Source: Ramlibacter tataouinensis
Lineage (GTDB): Bacteria > Pseudomonadota > Gammaproteobacteria > Burkholderiales > Burkholderiaceae_C
NCBI GenBank assembly: GCA_002427815.1
Contig: DIZF01000049.1
Coordinates: 1 to 34,240 of the forward strand
Length of the DNA: 34,240 nucleotides
Direction of reading: 5' to 3'
The notes under the pieces were generated by a model. That model saw only the letters and a program-made list of their open reading frames with translations. It was not told the origin of the DNA and did not search any database. Made by a program: the position numbers and the translations under genes. Shown piece after piece: positions 8,397-16,101 of the stretch (within the stretch, counting starts at the first letter, position 1; each line of letters opens with the position of its first letter).

Positions 8397-10243
8397 TCTT
8401 CCGAGGGGAGCGGCTCAGCCGAGACGAACCCCTCTTTGCCCCGCCGGGCTTCGCGCTCGGCACGCTCATGGGCCATCTGCTCTTCCAGCTGCCGGCGGCC
8501 CTGCTTGACCACGGCGATCACCTTGGCCCGGTCCTTGTGATGCGGGTACATCTGCTCGAACAGCTGGAAGTTGTGCCGCCGGAAGCGCATGGCCTGGGTC
8601 CGCGCCTCGTGCGGGGTGAAGCCCAGCACTTCGAGCACGGTGCGGCCGCTGCGCAGGCTGGATTCGAACACCTCGCGCTCGACGCGCGTCACGCCGCGGT
8701 CGCGCAGCTCGTTCCAGTGCGTGACGTCGCGCGCGCGGGCCACCAGCTCGAGCCCCGGAAAATGCTCATGCGCCAGCTCCACGATCTTGAGCGACTGCGC
8801 GGTGTCGTCGACGGCGATGACCAATACCTTGGCGGTTTGCGCGCCGGCGGTGCGCAACAGGTCGAGCCGGGTGGCATCGCCATAGAACACCTTGTAGCCG
8901 AAAGTCCGGGCCGCCTCGATCATGTCGGCGTCGTGGTCCAGCACCGTGGCCGCGATCCCCTGCGCTGTGAGGAGGCGGCCGACGATCTGCCCATAGCGCC
9001 CGAACCCGGCGATGATGACGGGCGCCTGCTGGGGTTCGCTGATCTCCTCCAGCTGCGCGCTCTTGCCTCGGGCGTAACGGGGCAGCACCAGCTTGTCGAC
9101 GAGCACCAGCAATAACGGGCTGAGCAGCATGGACACCGTGACTGCCCCGATGAGCAGCGACGAAGTCTGGGGCGCGAGTACCTGCGCGCCGGCCGCGGCC
9201 TGGAACACCACGAAGGCGAATTCACCTCCTTGCGCGAGCAACAGGGTGAACACCGGCCGTTCCTGTGCCGGCAGGCCCATGGCGCGCCCCAGCGCGTAGA
9301 TGACGACGGCCTTGAGCGCAAGGAATCCGAAAACCAGCAAAGCCATCATGCCGGCCGACTGGCGCAACACCCCGAAGTCGATGCTCATCCCCACTGCGAT
9401 GAAGAACAGCCCCAGCAACAGCCCTTTGAACGGCTCGATGTCCGTCTCGAGCTCGCGCCGGTACTCGCTCTCGGCCAGCAGCACGCCGGCCAGAAACGCG
9501 CCCAGCGCCATCGACAGGCCCACCAGCTGCATCAGGGCCGCATTCGCCAGCACCAGCAGGAGCGCGGCGGCCGTGAAGATCTCAGGGGTCTTGCTCCTGG
9601 CGATCCAGCGCAGCAGCGGTCTCAGCAGCAGACGCCCGCCCAGCACGATGCCGCCGACCACGGCGAGGATTTTTGCGGCTTCCAGCCAGCGGCTGCCGCC
9701 GGCCGCATCGCTCGCGTCCGCGAGCCCGCCCAGCAACGGGAGCAGCGCCAGGACCGGGATGGCCGCGACGTCCTGGAACAGCAGGATGGAAAAGCCCGCC
9801 TGGCCACTGGAAGTGGGCAGCATGTTGCGTTCGCCCATCGTCTGCAAGGCACTGGCCGTGGATGACAAGGCCAGGCCGAGCGCCGCCACCAGGCTGACCC
9901 GCCATGGCAGGCCGACGGCCATCGCGGCTGCGCACAGCAACGCTGTGCATCCCAGCATCTGGACGCTGCCCCAGCCGAAAATCGGACGGCGCAGGTTCCA
10001 CAGCCGGCGCGGCTCCAGTTCCAACCCGATCAGGAACAGCATGAGCACGACGCCGACTTCGGCGAAGTGCAGGATGTCCTGGACATTGCTGACCAGGCCC
10101 AGGCCCCAGGGCCCGATGGCGATGCCGGCGGCGAGGTAGCCGATGATGGAACCCAGGCCCAGATACCTGGACAGCGGCACGCCAAGCACGGCCGCGCCCA
10201 GATAGATCAGGCTGTTGGTGAGCCACGTGGGCGCATGCTCCAT
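8348..10243 (-). CDS. Kef-type K+/H+ antiporter (CPA2) with RCK domain
   Basis: This 631-residue inner-membrane protein has a sodium/hydrogen-exchanger (CPA2) domain of about 12 helices in residues 8-385. It includes FQDVAAIPVLALLPLLGG (about 156-173) and the family motif LSMALGAFLAGVLLAES. An RCK/TrkA-N domain follows, with the dinucleotide-binding GFGRYG at 413-418 and VLDHDAD soon after. The tail is long and charged. It is expected to exchange K+ for H+ under nucleotide or glutathione-adduct control, as KefB and KefC do. The ATG at 10243 shares its A with the stop of the upstream KefF-like gene (TGATG). The frame extends beyond this ATG only as a shadow of that gene. The 3' end overlaps the SnoaL remnant. 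Confidence 0.92.
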   Translation of the reverse strand: MEHAPTWLTNSLIYLGAAVLGVPLSRYLGLGSIIGYLAAGIAIGPWGLGLVSNVQDILHFAEVGVVLMLFLIGLELEPRRLWNLRRPIFGWGSVQMLGCTALLCAAAMAVGLPWRVSLVAALGLALSSTASALQTMGERNMLPTSSGQAGFSILLFQDVAAIPVLALLPLLGGLADASDAAGGSRWLEAAKILAVVGGIVLGGRLLLRPLLRWIARSKTPEIFTAAALLLVLANAALMQLVGLSMALGAFLAGVLLAESEYRRELETDIEPFKGLLLGLFFIAVGMSIDFGVLRQSAGMMALLVFGFLALKAVVIYALGRAMGLPAQERPVFTLLLAQGGEFAFVVFQAAAGAQVLAPQTSSLLIGAVTVSMLLSPLLLVLVDKLVLPRYARGKSAQLEEISEPQQAPVIIAGFGRYGQIVGRLLTAQGIAATVLDHDADMIEAARTFGYKVFYGDATRLDLLRTAGAQTAKVLVIAVDDTAQSLKIVELAHEHFPGLELVARARDVTHWNELRDRGVTRVEREVFESSLRSGRTVLEVLGFTPHEARTQAMRFRRHNFQLFEQMYPHHKDRAKVIAVVKQGRRQLEEQMAHERAEREARRGKEGFVSAEPLPSEDQRSNAPPASQREPWR

Positions 10244-10899
10244 CAATCCGCCTCCCCCGCGCCCGATTTCGCGCCGGGCACCGGACGGTCGCCGGCCGGC
10301 ACTTCGCAGGCCGGGCACTGCTCCAGTTCGTCGATTTCCGGCCACTGCGGATAGGACCGCAAGCGCGACTCGAATATTTCCACGTGCTGCGTCACCGACT
10401 CCTCGCTCGCGCCGCGGGCCCCGTGCAACAGCAGCGGGGGCAGGAAACGCATGCCGCACAGCGCGGCCGTCTGCTCGTAGGGCGGCAGGAAAGCATCGAA
10501 AAAATAGCGGTTGTAGCCTTGCGGGTGGTAGGAGCTTTGCGGGCCGCCGGTGGTCGCCACCAGCCAAAGGTCCTTGCCCTGCAATGCGGTGCCGCCCGGG
10601 CCGTACGCCCAGCCGTAGGCGAGGACTTCGTCGAGCCAAAGCTTCTGCAGCGCAGGCATCGAATACCACTGGATGGGGTGCAGCAGGACGATGAGATCGG
10701 CCAGCGCGGCGCCGGACTGTTCGGCGCTCACGTCGATGTCGTAGTCGGGGTAGCGGGCATACAGGTCGTGCACCCGCACGCGATCGATTCCGCCGGCCGC
10801 AGCCAGCAGGCGCCGATTGACCCGCGACTCGCGCCAATTGGGGTGGGCCGCCAGCACCAGCACGTCGCCGGTAAACACTTCTTTGGTCATCTCATCCAT
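10243..10899 (-). CDS. KefF-like NAD(P)H-dependent oxidoreductase
   Basis: This 218-residue flavodoxin-fold protein of the KefF/MdaB group starts with VLVLAAHPNWRESRVNRRL (flavin phosphate-binding strand and loop). It contains the hallmark LLHPIQWYSMPALQKLWLDEVLAYGWAYG and then LVATTGGPQSSYHPQGYNRY. KefF proteins are quinone or electrophile reductases that bind and activate KefC-type antiporters. The 1-nt overlap with the antiporter gene strongly supports that partnership here. I place the start at ATG 10899, but ATG 10890 three codons later is equally possible since neither has a strong ribosome site. The tail after about residue 190 (CPACEVPAGDRPVPG) is longer than in typical family members and contains a CxxC pair. 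Confidence 0.88.
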   Translation of the reverse strand: MDEMTKEVFTGDVLVLAAHPNWRESRVNRRLLAAAGGIDRVRVHDLYARYPDYDIDVSAEQSGAALADLIVLLHPIQWYSMPALQKLWLDEVLAYGWAYGPGGTALQGKDLWLVATTGGPQSSYHPQGYNRYFFDAFLPPYEQTAALCGMRFLPPLLLHGARGASEESVTQHVEIFESRLRSYPQWPEIDELEQCPACEVPAGDRPVPGAKSGAGEAD

Positions 10900-10961
10900 G
10901 CAAGTAACATACCGTAATGCGGCTTTTCTTTCCGAAGCCGCCCAACCGAGAGGAGTCACCC

Positions 10962-11579
10962 ATGCCGGTCGTGGTTGTAGCCAATCCAAAAGGCGGAGTC
11001 GGTAAGTCCACCATGGCCACCCAGATTGCCGGCTATTTCGCCAGCAAGGGCCACTCGGTGATGCTGGGGGACGCCGATCGCCAGCAATCGTCCAGGCTGT
11101 GGCTCGGCCTGCGCCCGCCCGCCGCCCGGCCCATCAGCACCTGGGAGTTGGGCGAAGGGAATATCGTCAAGCCTCCCAAAGGAACCACCCATGTGGTGCT
11201 GGACACCCCGGCGGGCATGCACGGCAAGATGTTCAAGGAGGTGATGCAGCTGGCCGACAAGGTGGTGGTTCCGTTGCAACCGAGCATTTTCGACATTTTT
11301 GCGACCCGTGCCTTCCTCGACGAACTGGCCGAGCATCGCAAGGCCAGGAAAATGCAAGTGGGCATTGTCGGCATGAGGGTCGACCCGCGCACGATCGCCG
11401 CGGACAAGCTGCACGAGTTCGTGGACAGCCTCGGCCTGCCGGTGCTGGGTTATCTGAGGCATACCCAGAACTACATCCACCTGGCCGCACGGGGCCTCAC
11501 GATTTTCGATGTGGCACCCGGGCGCGTCGAACGCGACCTGGCGCAATGGGAAGGTATCTGTCGCTGGCTCGACAAGTAG
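10962..11579 (+). CDS. ParA/MinD-like ATPase, orphan
   Basis: This 205-residue P-loop ATPase has the deviant Walker A KGGVGKST (residues 10-17), GDADRQQSS at the A' position and VVLDTPAG as Walker B. It is short and lacks the N-terminal DNA-binding extension of plasmid ParA proteins. The ATG at 10962 has AGGAG (10951-10955) at 6 nt. No parB-like gene or parS-like palindrome lies nearby, so chromosome partitioning is not indicated by context. Members of this class can also position other cellular cargo. Its divergent neighbour is the KefF-like gene, and a MaoC-like gene follows 29 nt downstream on the same strand. Confidence 0.9.
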   Translation: MPVVVVANPKGGVGKSTMATQIAGYFASKGHSVMLGDADRQQSSRLWLGLRPPAARPISTWELGEGNIVKPPKGTTHVVLDTPAGMHGKMFKEVMQLADKVVVPLQPSIFDIFATRAFLDELAEHRKARKMQVGIVGMRVDPRTIAADKLHEFVDSLGLPVLGYLRHTQNYIHLAARGLTIFDVAPGRVERDLAQWEGICRWLDK

Positions 11580-11608
11580 CCGCCGGGCCGCTTGCTACAT
11601 TCGCAGCA

Positions 11609-12064
11609 ATGAAAACCTTCCAGAATCTTGCAGAGCTCGCCGCGCTGGTGGGCCAGGAGGTCGCCGTGAGCGACTGGCTCACCGTCACTCAGGAGCAGAT
11701 CAATCTGTTTGCGCAGGCGACCGGCGACCACCAATGGATTCACGTCGACGTGGAAAAGGCCAAGGCCGGTCCGTTCGGAGCACCCATTGCCCACGGTTTC
11801 CTGACCCTGTCGCTGATCCCCAAATTTTTCGAGACCTCGGTCCGGGTTCTCGAAACCCGCATGGGCGTCAACTACGGGCTCAACAAGGTCCGCTTTACCG
11901 CGCCGGTGCCCGTCGGCAGCCGGCTGCGCGCGCGCCTGAAGCTGCTGGCTTGCGAGCCCATCGACAACAATGGCATGCAGGTGACCTGGCTGGTGACGGT
12001 GGAGCGCGAGGGCAGCGATCGCCCCGTGTGCATCGCCGAATCGGTGTCGCGGCGCTACCCTTAG
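11609..12064 (+). CDS. MaoC-like enoyl-CoA hydratase/dehydratase
   Basis: This 151-residue single hot-dog domain protein has the hydratase-2 signature FAQATGDHQWIHVD, with the catalytic Asp and His, followed by GPFGAPIAHGFLTLSLIP. It is predicted to hydrate trans-2-enoyl-CoA to (R)-3-hydroxyacyl-CoA or act on a similar thioester. Length and motifs match small MaoC proteins related to Mycobacterium Rv0130-type and PhaJ-type hydratases. No phaC or beta-oxidation gene is adjacent, so the physiological substrate is open. The ATG at 11609 has only a weak ribosome site (GCAGCA). Confidence 0.9.
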   Translation: MKTFQNLAELAALVGQEVAVSDWLTVTQEQINLFAQATGDHQWIHVDVEKAKAGPFGAPIAHGFLTLSLIPKFFETSVRVLETRMGVNYGLNKVRFTAPVPVGSRLRARLKLLACEPIDNNGMQVTWLVTVEREGSDRPVCIAESVSRRYP

Positions 12065-12113
12065 GCGCGTCACGCCGCCGGATCGGGCGGCTTGCTCCGG
12101 CTACCGCACGACA

Positions 12114-12575
12114 TCAGGCAAAGCCGTTCTGCCGCCAGGCTTCAAATACTGTCACAGCGACCGCGTTCGACAGGTTGAGGCTGCGCTGCCCCTCGCGCAT
12201 GGGCAGCCGCAGCCGTTGCGCTGCCGGGAATGACTCGCGCAGCGCGCGCGCCAGTCCTCGCGTTTCCGCACCGAACACGAACCAGTCGCCGGGCTGGAAC
12301 GCCGTCTCATGGACCAGCCGCCGGGCCGTCGTGGTCAAAGCGAACATGCGCTGCGGGTCGGGCTGTGTCGAGGCTATGAACGCGTCCCAATTTTCATGCT
12401 GTCTTACCTGGGCGAATTCGTGATAGTCGAGGCCCGCGCGGCGCAGCAGCCTGTCCTCCATGGAAAAACCCAGCGGCTCGATCAGGTCCAGCGTGCAGCC
12501 GGTATTGGCCGCCAGCCGGATCACGTTGCCGGTGTTGGGCGGGATCTGCGGCTCGACCAGGACGATGTGGAACAT
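12114..12575 (-). CDS. trmL: tRNA (cytidine/uridine-34-2'-O)-methyltransferase TrmL
   Basis: This 153-residue SPOUT-class enzyme methylates the ribose of the wobble base in tRNA-Leu isoacceptors using S-adenosylmethionine. It opens with FHIVLVEPQIPPNTGNVIRLAANTG and has DWFVFGAETRGLARAL. The knot region LPMREGQRSLNLSNAVAV is near the C-terminus, as in E. coli TrmL (YibK). It is the minimal single-domain size of the family. The gene begins 20 nt after the comF stop on the same strand, so both are probably co-transcribed, and it ends convergent to the MaoC-like gene 49 nt away. Confidence 0.95.
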   Translation of the reverse strand: MFHIVLVEPQIPPNTGNVIRLAANTGCTLDLIEPLGFSMEDRLLRRAGLDYHEFAQVRQHENWDAFIASTQPDPQRMFALTTTARRLVHETAFQPGDWFVFGAETRGLARALRESFPAAQRLRLPMREGQRSLNLSNAVAVTVFEAWRQNGFA

Positions 12576-12595
12576 GACGCTTGTCGACCGCGGCT

Positions 12596-13306
12596 TCAGT
12601 CGGGCGCGTCAGTGCGGGCCAGCACCAGAGCGGTAATGTGCGCGGCGCCGGCTTGTCGCAGGACAGCGGCTGCGGTAAAGATCGAGGCACCACTGGTCAT
12701 CACGTCGTCGACAAGCACGACATGGACGCCGCGCAATTGAGAAAAAAGGTGAGGGTCCACGGCAAATGCACCCTTCACATTGCCGAGCCGATCCTTGCGG
12801 TCCAGCGCCGTCTGTGCGCTCGTATGCCGCACCCTGAGCAGCAGGTCTGACCGGGTTTTTCGGGGCGCGAGGCTGCGTGCCAGCAGCAGCGCCTGGTTGA
12901 AGCCGCGCTCGGCCAGCCGCTGCGCCGACAGCGGCATCGGCAACACGACATCGGCGCGGTCCAGCGCGGGCTCGACCCAGGGCGCGCTGCGCATCAGCAT
13001 GGCGAAGCTGCGGGCCCAGCCGGCCTGGCCGTTGAACTTGAACTGGGCGATCAGTGCCGACCACGGATAGTCGTAGGAAACCGCGGCGTGACAGGCATCC
13101 ACAGTCGGGGGCTCGCGCAGGCAGCGGCCGCATTCGCTCACTGTTCCCGATAGCGGCAGCGGCAGGGCGCAACGCCGGCAGCACAGCCGGGGCTGGGCGA
13201 ACCGGGCCACACAGGCCTCGCACACCGGCTGGGCCGGCCACGCATGGCACACGGCGCACTGGCCGGGCACGACGGCAGCAAGCCCTTCGATCAACTCGCT
13301 GAGCAT
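12596..13306 (-). CDS. comF: ComF family phosphoribosyltransferase-like protein
   Basis: This 236-residue protein has an N-terminal zinc-ribbon-like region, with cysteines in CAVCHAWPAQPVCEAC, CCRRC and CGRC. A phosphoribosyltransferase domain follows, with the PRPP-binding loop VVLVDDVMTSGAS near residue 200 and RGFNQALLLAR in the middle. ComF/GntX proteins assist uptake of transforming DNA or use of DNA as nutrient; the biochemical activity is not established. The ATG at 13306 lies only 30 bp from the divergent methyltransferase start, so the control regions of the two genes overlap. Confidence 0.9.
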   Translation of the reverse strand: MLSELIEGLAAVVPGQCAVCHAWPAQPVCEACVARFAQPRLCCRRCALPLPLSGTVSECGRCLREPPTVDACHAAVSYDYPWSALIAQFKFNGQAGWARSFAMLMRSAPWVEPALDRADVVLPMPLSAQRLAERGFNQALLLARSLAPRKTRSDLLLRVRHTSAQTALDRKDRLGNVKGAFAVDPHLFSQLRGVHVVLVDDVMTSGASIFTAAAVLRQAGAAHITALVLARTDAPD

Positions 13307-13312
13307 CGGATC

Positions 13313-13320
13313 AATATACT
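13313..13320. promoter_or_regulatory. Overlapping -10-like hexamers between comF and methyltransferase
   Basis: The 30-bp gap between divergent starts contains TATACT on the plus strand (13315-13320) and TATATT on the minus strand (13318-13313). These are the only AT-rich hexamers nearby. Convincing -35 partners are lacking on both strands. The minus-strand one would place transcription start at or next to the comF ATG, implying a nearly leaderless mRNA. Confidence 0.3.
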
Positions 13321-13336
13321 CGTTCGGATTCTGTCC

Positions 13337-14230
13337 ATGGCCAACGAACGCCCTCCCACCATAGCTCCGGCTGCCGCGCGGCACTGGGAACTGGTCGCGC
13401 CCGCCCGTTCGCCCTGGCTGCACGAAGAAGTCGGTCGCCGGATGGAGGACCGGCTCCAGTGGATCCGCCTGGAACCCAAGGCCTGGGCCGACTGGGAGCC
13501 GGTGCGCGGCGGTTTGGCGGCGCATGCGCTGCTGGAGCGACGCTATCCGCGCGCCGATTGCTTTGTCCATGAAAGCCGCGCGCATCAGGCCCAGGCGGCG
13601 CTGGACCAGTTGTCCAGGCCGTGGTGGCGGCGCTGGTCGGGGCCCTCCGTACACTACGGTCGGATTCCCGACGGCGCCGCCCAGATGCTGTGGGCCAATA
13701 TGGCACTGCACATGGCGGCCGACCCGCAGGCTCTCCTCGCCGTGTGGCACCGGGCCCTGGCCGTGGACGGTTTTCTGATGTTTTCGTGCCTGGGCCCGGA
13801 CACGGTGCGTGAACTGCGTGCCATGTACCGCGCACTGGGCTGGCCTCCTCCTGCGCACGACTTCACCGACATGCACGACTGGGGCGACATGCTGGTCCAG
13901 GCGGGCTTTGCCGAACCGGTGATGGACATGGAGCGCATCACGCTGACCTGGGAGACTCCGCAACGGCTGATCGAGGAGTTGCGCGAACTGGGGGCCAATC
14001 TTCATTTCGCCCGCTTTCCCGGGCTGCGTGGCCGGGGCTGGCGCGGCCGGCTCGAGCGGGAGCTGGGGCAAACCCTGAGCGACGCGGATGGGCGGCTGGC
14101 GCTGACCTTCGAAATCATCTACGGCCATGCACTGAAGCCACGGCCCAAAGTGCGGATGAGCAGCAAGAGTGCCGTCTCGCTGGAAGACATGCGCGCCATG
14201 CTCCAGGCCGACAAGCGCCCCGGCGAATAG
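13337..14230 (+). CDS. BioC-like SAM methyltransferase
   Basis: This 297-residue protein resembles BioC, the malonyl-ACP O-methyltransferase of biotin synthesis. Supporting segments are HWELVAPARSPWLHEEVGRRMEDRLQWI, then LWANMALHMAADPQALLAVWHRALAVDGFLMFSCLGPDTVREL, and the late HDFTDMHDWGDMLVQAGFAEPVMD. The canonical glycine-rich SAM motif (LDLGCGTG) is not present. At that position the protein has ADWEPVRGGLAAHALLE, so the motif is strongly altered. Proteins of this type in related bacteria often carry such a variant, but activity is uncertain. No other bio genes are in the window. The ATG at 13337 begins the homologous region, and no good Shine-Dalgarno sequence precedes it. Confidence 0.78.
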   Translation: MANERPPTIAPAAARHWELVAPARSPWLHEEVGRRMEDRLQWIRLEPKAWADWEPVRGGLAAHALLERRYPRADCFVHESRAHQAQAALDQLSRPWWRRWSGPSVHYGRIPDGAAQMLWANMALHMAADPQALLAVWHRALAVDGFLMFSCLGPDTVRELRAMYRALGWPPPAHDFTDMHDWGDMLVQAGFAEPVMDMERITLTWETPQRLIEELRELGANLHFARFPGLRGRGWRGRLERELGQTLSDADGRLALTFEIIYGHALKPRPKVRMSSKSAVSLEDMRAMLQADKRPGE

Positions 14231-14316
14231 GGATTGTCGGCAGGAAGACAGCGGTTGCAGGCGCCCGGGACGGCATCCCGACCGATGGCTGCGGGATCGA
14301 TGGGCGGTCTTCGGAC

Positions 14317-14341
14317 GGGTTATGTAACCCCGCGCTAGAAT
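14317..14341 (+). promoter_or_regulatory. Promoter of cox module with 14-bp palindrome
   Basis: A perfect inverted repeat GGGTTA-TG-TAACCC occupies 14317-14330. A -10-like TAGAAT lies at 14336-14341, five bases further on. No good -35 hexamer exists at 16-18 bp, and that position is overlapped by the palindrome, which suggests an activator- or repressor-binding site. Transcription would start near 14348, about 22 nt before the DUF2244 start. The binding protein is unknown. Confidence 0.5.
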
Positions 14342-14369
14342 CGCAGGTTCATTTTTTGAGCGCCCCTTT

Positions 14370-14867
14370 TTGTCCAACCCCGTCTTTCGTTTTGCCACGG
14401 TGCAGGGCCAGAACATCCACTGGTTCTTGCGGCGCAACTGCTCGGTGACGCCAGTCCAGCTGGGCTGGCTGTATGCCTCGTTGTGTGCGTTGTCGCTCGG
14501 GATCGGGACGTTTTTCTGGTTTCAGGGGGCCGTGATGATTCTTCCGATTGCATGGCTCGAGCTGGCGGTGGTCGGAGTGGCGTTCCTTGTGTATGCACGG
14601 CATGCGACCGACGGCGAGACGATTTCGCTGCGCGGCCGTCACCTGGTGGTCGAGCTGGAGAATGCGGGCCACCTGGAGCGTGCGGAGTTCGACCGGGAGC
14701 GGGTTCGGGTCGAGCCCAGCAGGGCCGACCGGTCGTTGATCCAACTGTCGGGGCAGGGGCGGCGGGTCAACGTGGGGCGCTACCTGCGACCGGAATTGCG
14801 GCCGGCGCTGGCGCGGGAGATCAGAAGGGCTTTGCGAGAAGGTGCCGGCCGGCCCGGGACGGTTTGA
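14370..14867 (+). CDS. DUF2244 integral membrane protein
   Basis: This 165-residue protein has an RNCSVTPVQL motif followed by two hydrophobic helices (about residues 31-50 and 54-72). A cytoplasmic C-terminal half rich in Arg and Glu contains RHLVVELENAGHLERAEFDRERVRVE. This is the DUF2244 layout. The family commonly sits at the front of cytochrome oxidase genes in Burkholderiales and Alphaproteobacteria, but its role is not established. The start is TTG at 14370, since a stop lies in frame at 14325 and no earlier ATG or GTG exists. The gene ends 25 nt before coxB and is probably the first gene of that operon. Confidence 0.82.
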   Translation: MSNPVFRFATVQGQNIHWFLRRNCSVTPVQLGWLYASLCALSLGIGTFFWFQGAVMILPIAWLELAVVGVAFLVYARHATDGETISLRGRHLVVELENAGHLERAEFDRERVRVEPSRADRSLIQLSGQGRRVNVGRYLRPELRPALAREIRRALREGAGRPGTV

Positions 14868-14892
14868 TTCAAGACTAACGCTAGTGAGAACC

Positions 14893-16065
14893 ATGAAGAG
14901 CATTTCCAACAAGTTGGCTGTACTGCTGCTCGCCGTGGGCGTGTTCGGCCCGGTGGCCCATGCGACCAACGACCTGCCCGGCGGCCCGGCGGTGCTTCAG
15001 CTCAACCTGCACCCGGCGGTCACCCGCATTGCGGCGGAACAGGGCTGGCTGCACTGGTTCATGCTGATCGCCTGTTTCGTGATCTTCGTTGCCGTGTTCA
15101 GCGTGATGTTCTATTCCATCTGGAAGCACCGCAAGTCGCGCGGGCACAAGCCCGCCAATTTTCACGAGTCGGTCACCGTCGAAGTGGTCTGGACCATCAT
15201 TCCCTTCCTCATCGTCATCGGCATGGCGCTGCCGGCCACCAAGGTCCTGGTGGCGTCCAAGGACACCAGCAATTCCGACCTGACCATCAAGGCCACCGGC
15301 TATCAGTGGAAATGGGGCTACGACTACCTCAAGGGCGAGGGCGAAGGGGTTTCGTTCCTCTCCACCCTGGACAGCGCACAGCGGCAGATGTCGAACGACG
15401 GCGCCAAGGGCGACATGCCCGACGACTACCTGCTCAAGGTTGACAATCCGCTGGTGGTGCCGGTCAACAAGAAGATACGCATCATCACGACGGCCAACGA
15501 CGTGATCCATTCCTGGGGCGTTCCGGCGTTCGGGGTGAAGCAGGATGCCATTCCCGGTTTCGTGCGCGACACCTGGTTCCGCAGCGATAAGACCGGGGAC
15601 TTCTACGGACAGTGCTATGAGCTGTGCGGCAAGGAACACGCCTACATGCCCATCCATGTCAAGGTGCTGGCGGCCCAGGACTACAGTGTCTGGGTCGATG
15701 GCCAAAAGAAGAAGATGGCAGCGCGCCAGGACGACCCGGCCAAGGTCTGGACCCTCGAGGACATCGAGAAGCGCGGCGAGAAGGTCTATGCCGCCAACTG
15801 CGCGGCCTGTCACCAGCCCAACGGCAAGGGAGCCGGCCCGATCAAGCCGCTGGACGGTTCGCCGGTGGTGCTGGACGCCGACAAGACCAAGCAGATCCAG
15901 GTGGTCCTCAACGGCCGAACCACGCCTACGGGACAGATGCCCTCGTGGAAGCAATTGTCCGACACCGACATCGCCGCGGTGATCAGCTACACCAAGAACA
16001 ACTGGTCCAACAAGACCGGCCAGATCGTGCAGCCCGCCGAAGTCCTGGCCCAGCGCGGCAAGTAA
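14893..16065 (+). CDS. coxB: Cytochrome c oxidase subunit II with fused cytochrome c
   Basis: This 390-residue subunit has a signal peptide (residues 1-24) and two membrane helices (about 53-76 and 97-116). The periplasmic cupredoxin domain has complete CuA ligands: H206, C241, E243, C245, H249 and M252 (CYELCGKEHAYM). A C-terminal cytochrome c domain follows, with CAACH (303-307) and likely axial Met349 in GQMPSW. It accepts electrons from cytochrome c and passes them to haem a in subunit I. The fused haem makes this a caa3-like subunit II, so an internal electron relay is expected. The ATG at 14893 starts the signal peptide and follows GTGAGAA. Confidence 0.97.
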   Translation: MKSISNKLAVLLLAVGVFGPVAHATNDLPGGPAVLQLNLHPAVTRIAAEQGWLHWFMLIACFVIFVAVFSVMFYSIWKHRKSRGHKPANFHESVTVEVVWTIIPFLIVIGMALPATKVLVASKDTSNSDLTIKATGYQWKWGYDYLKGEGEGVSFLSTLDSAQRQMSNDGAKGDMPDDYLLKVDNPLVVPVNKKIRIITTANDVIHSWGVPAFGVKQDAIPGFVRDTWFRSDKTGDFYGQCYELCGKEHAYMPIHVKVLAAQDYSVWVDGQKKKMAARQDDPAKVWTLEDIEKRGEKVYAANCAACHQPNGKGAGPIKPLDGSPVVLDADKTKQIQVVLNGRTTPTGQMPSWKQLSDTDIAAVISYTKNNWSNKTGQIVQPAEVLAQRGK

Positions 16066-16101
16066 GCCGACTGCCTTCGAATCGACAAGGAAATCCACCA
16101 G

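Noticed and set aside
10244..10837. N-terminal extension of the antiporter frame
   Set aside because: The extension is the KefF-like gene read out of frame. The antiporter's conserved sequence begins at ATG 10243 with a coupled TGATG.
12074..12091. GCCGCC-N6-GGCGGC hairpin between the MaoC-like gene and trmL
   Set aside because: The stem is short and GC-only with no T-run on either strand. Such repeats are expected by chance in this base composition.
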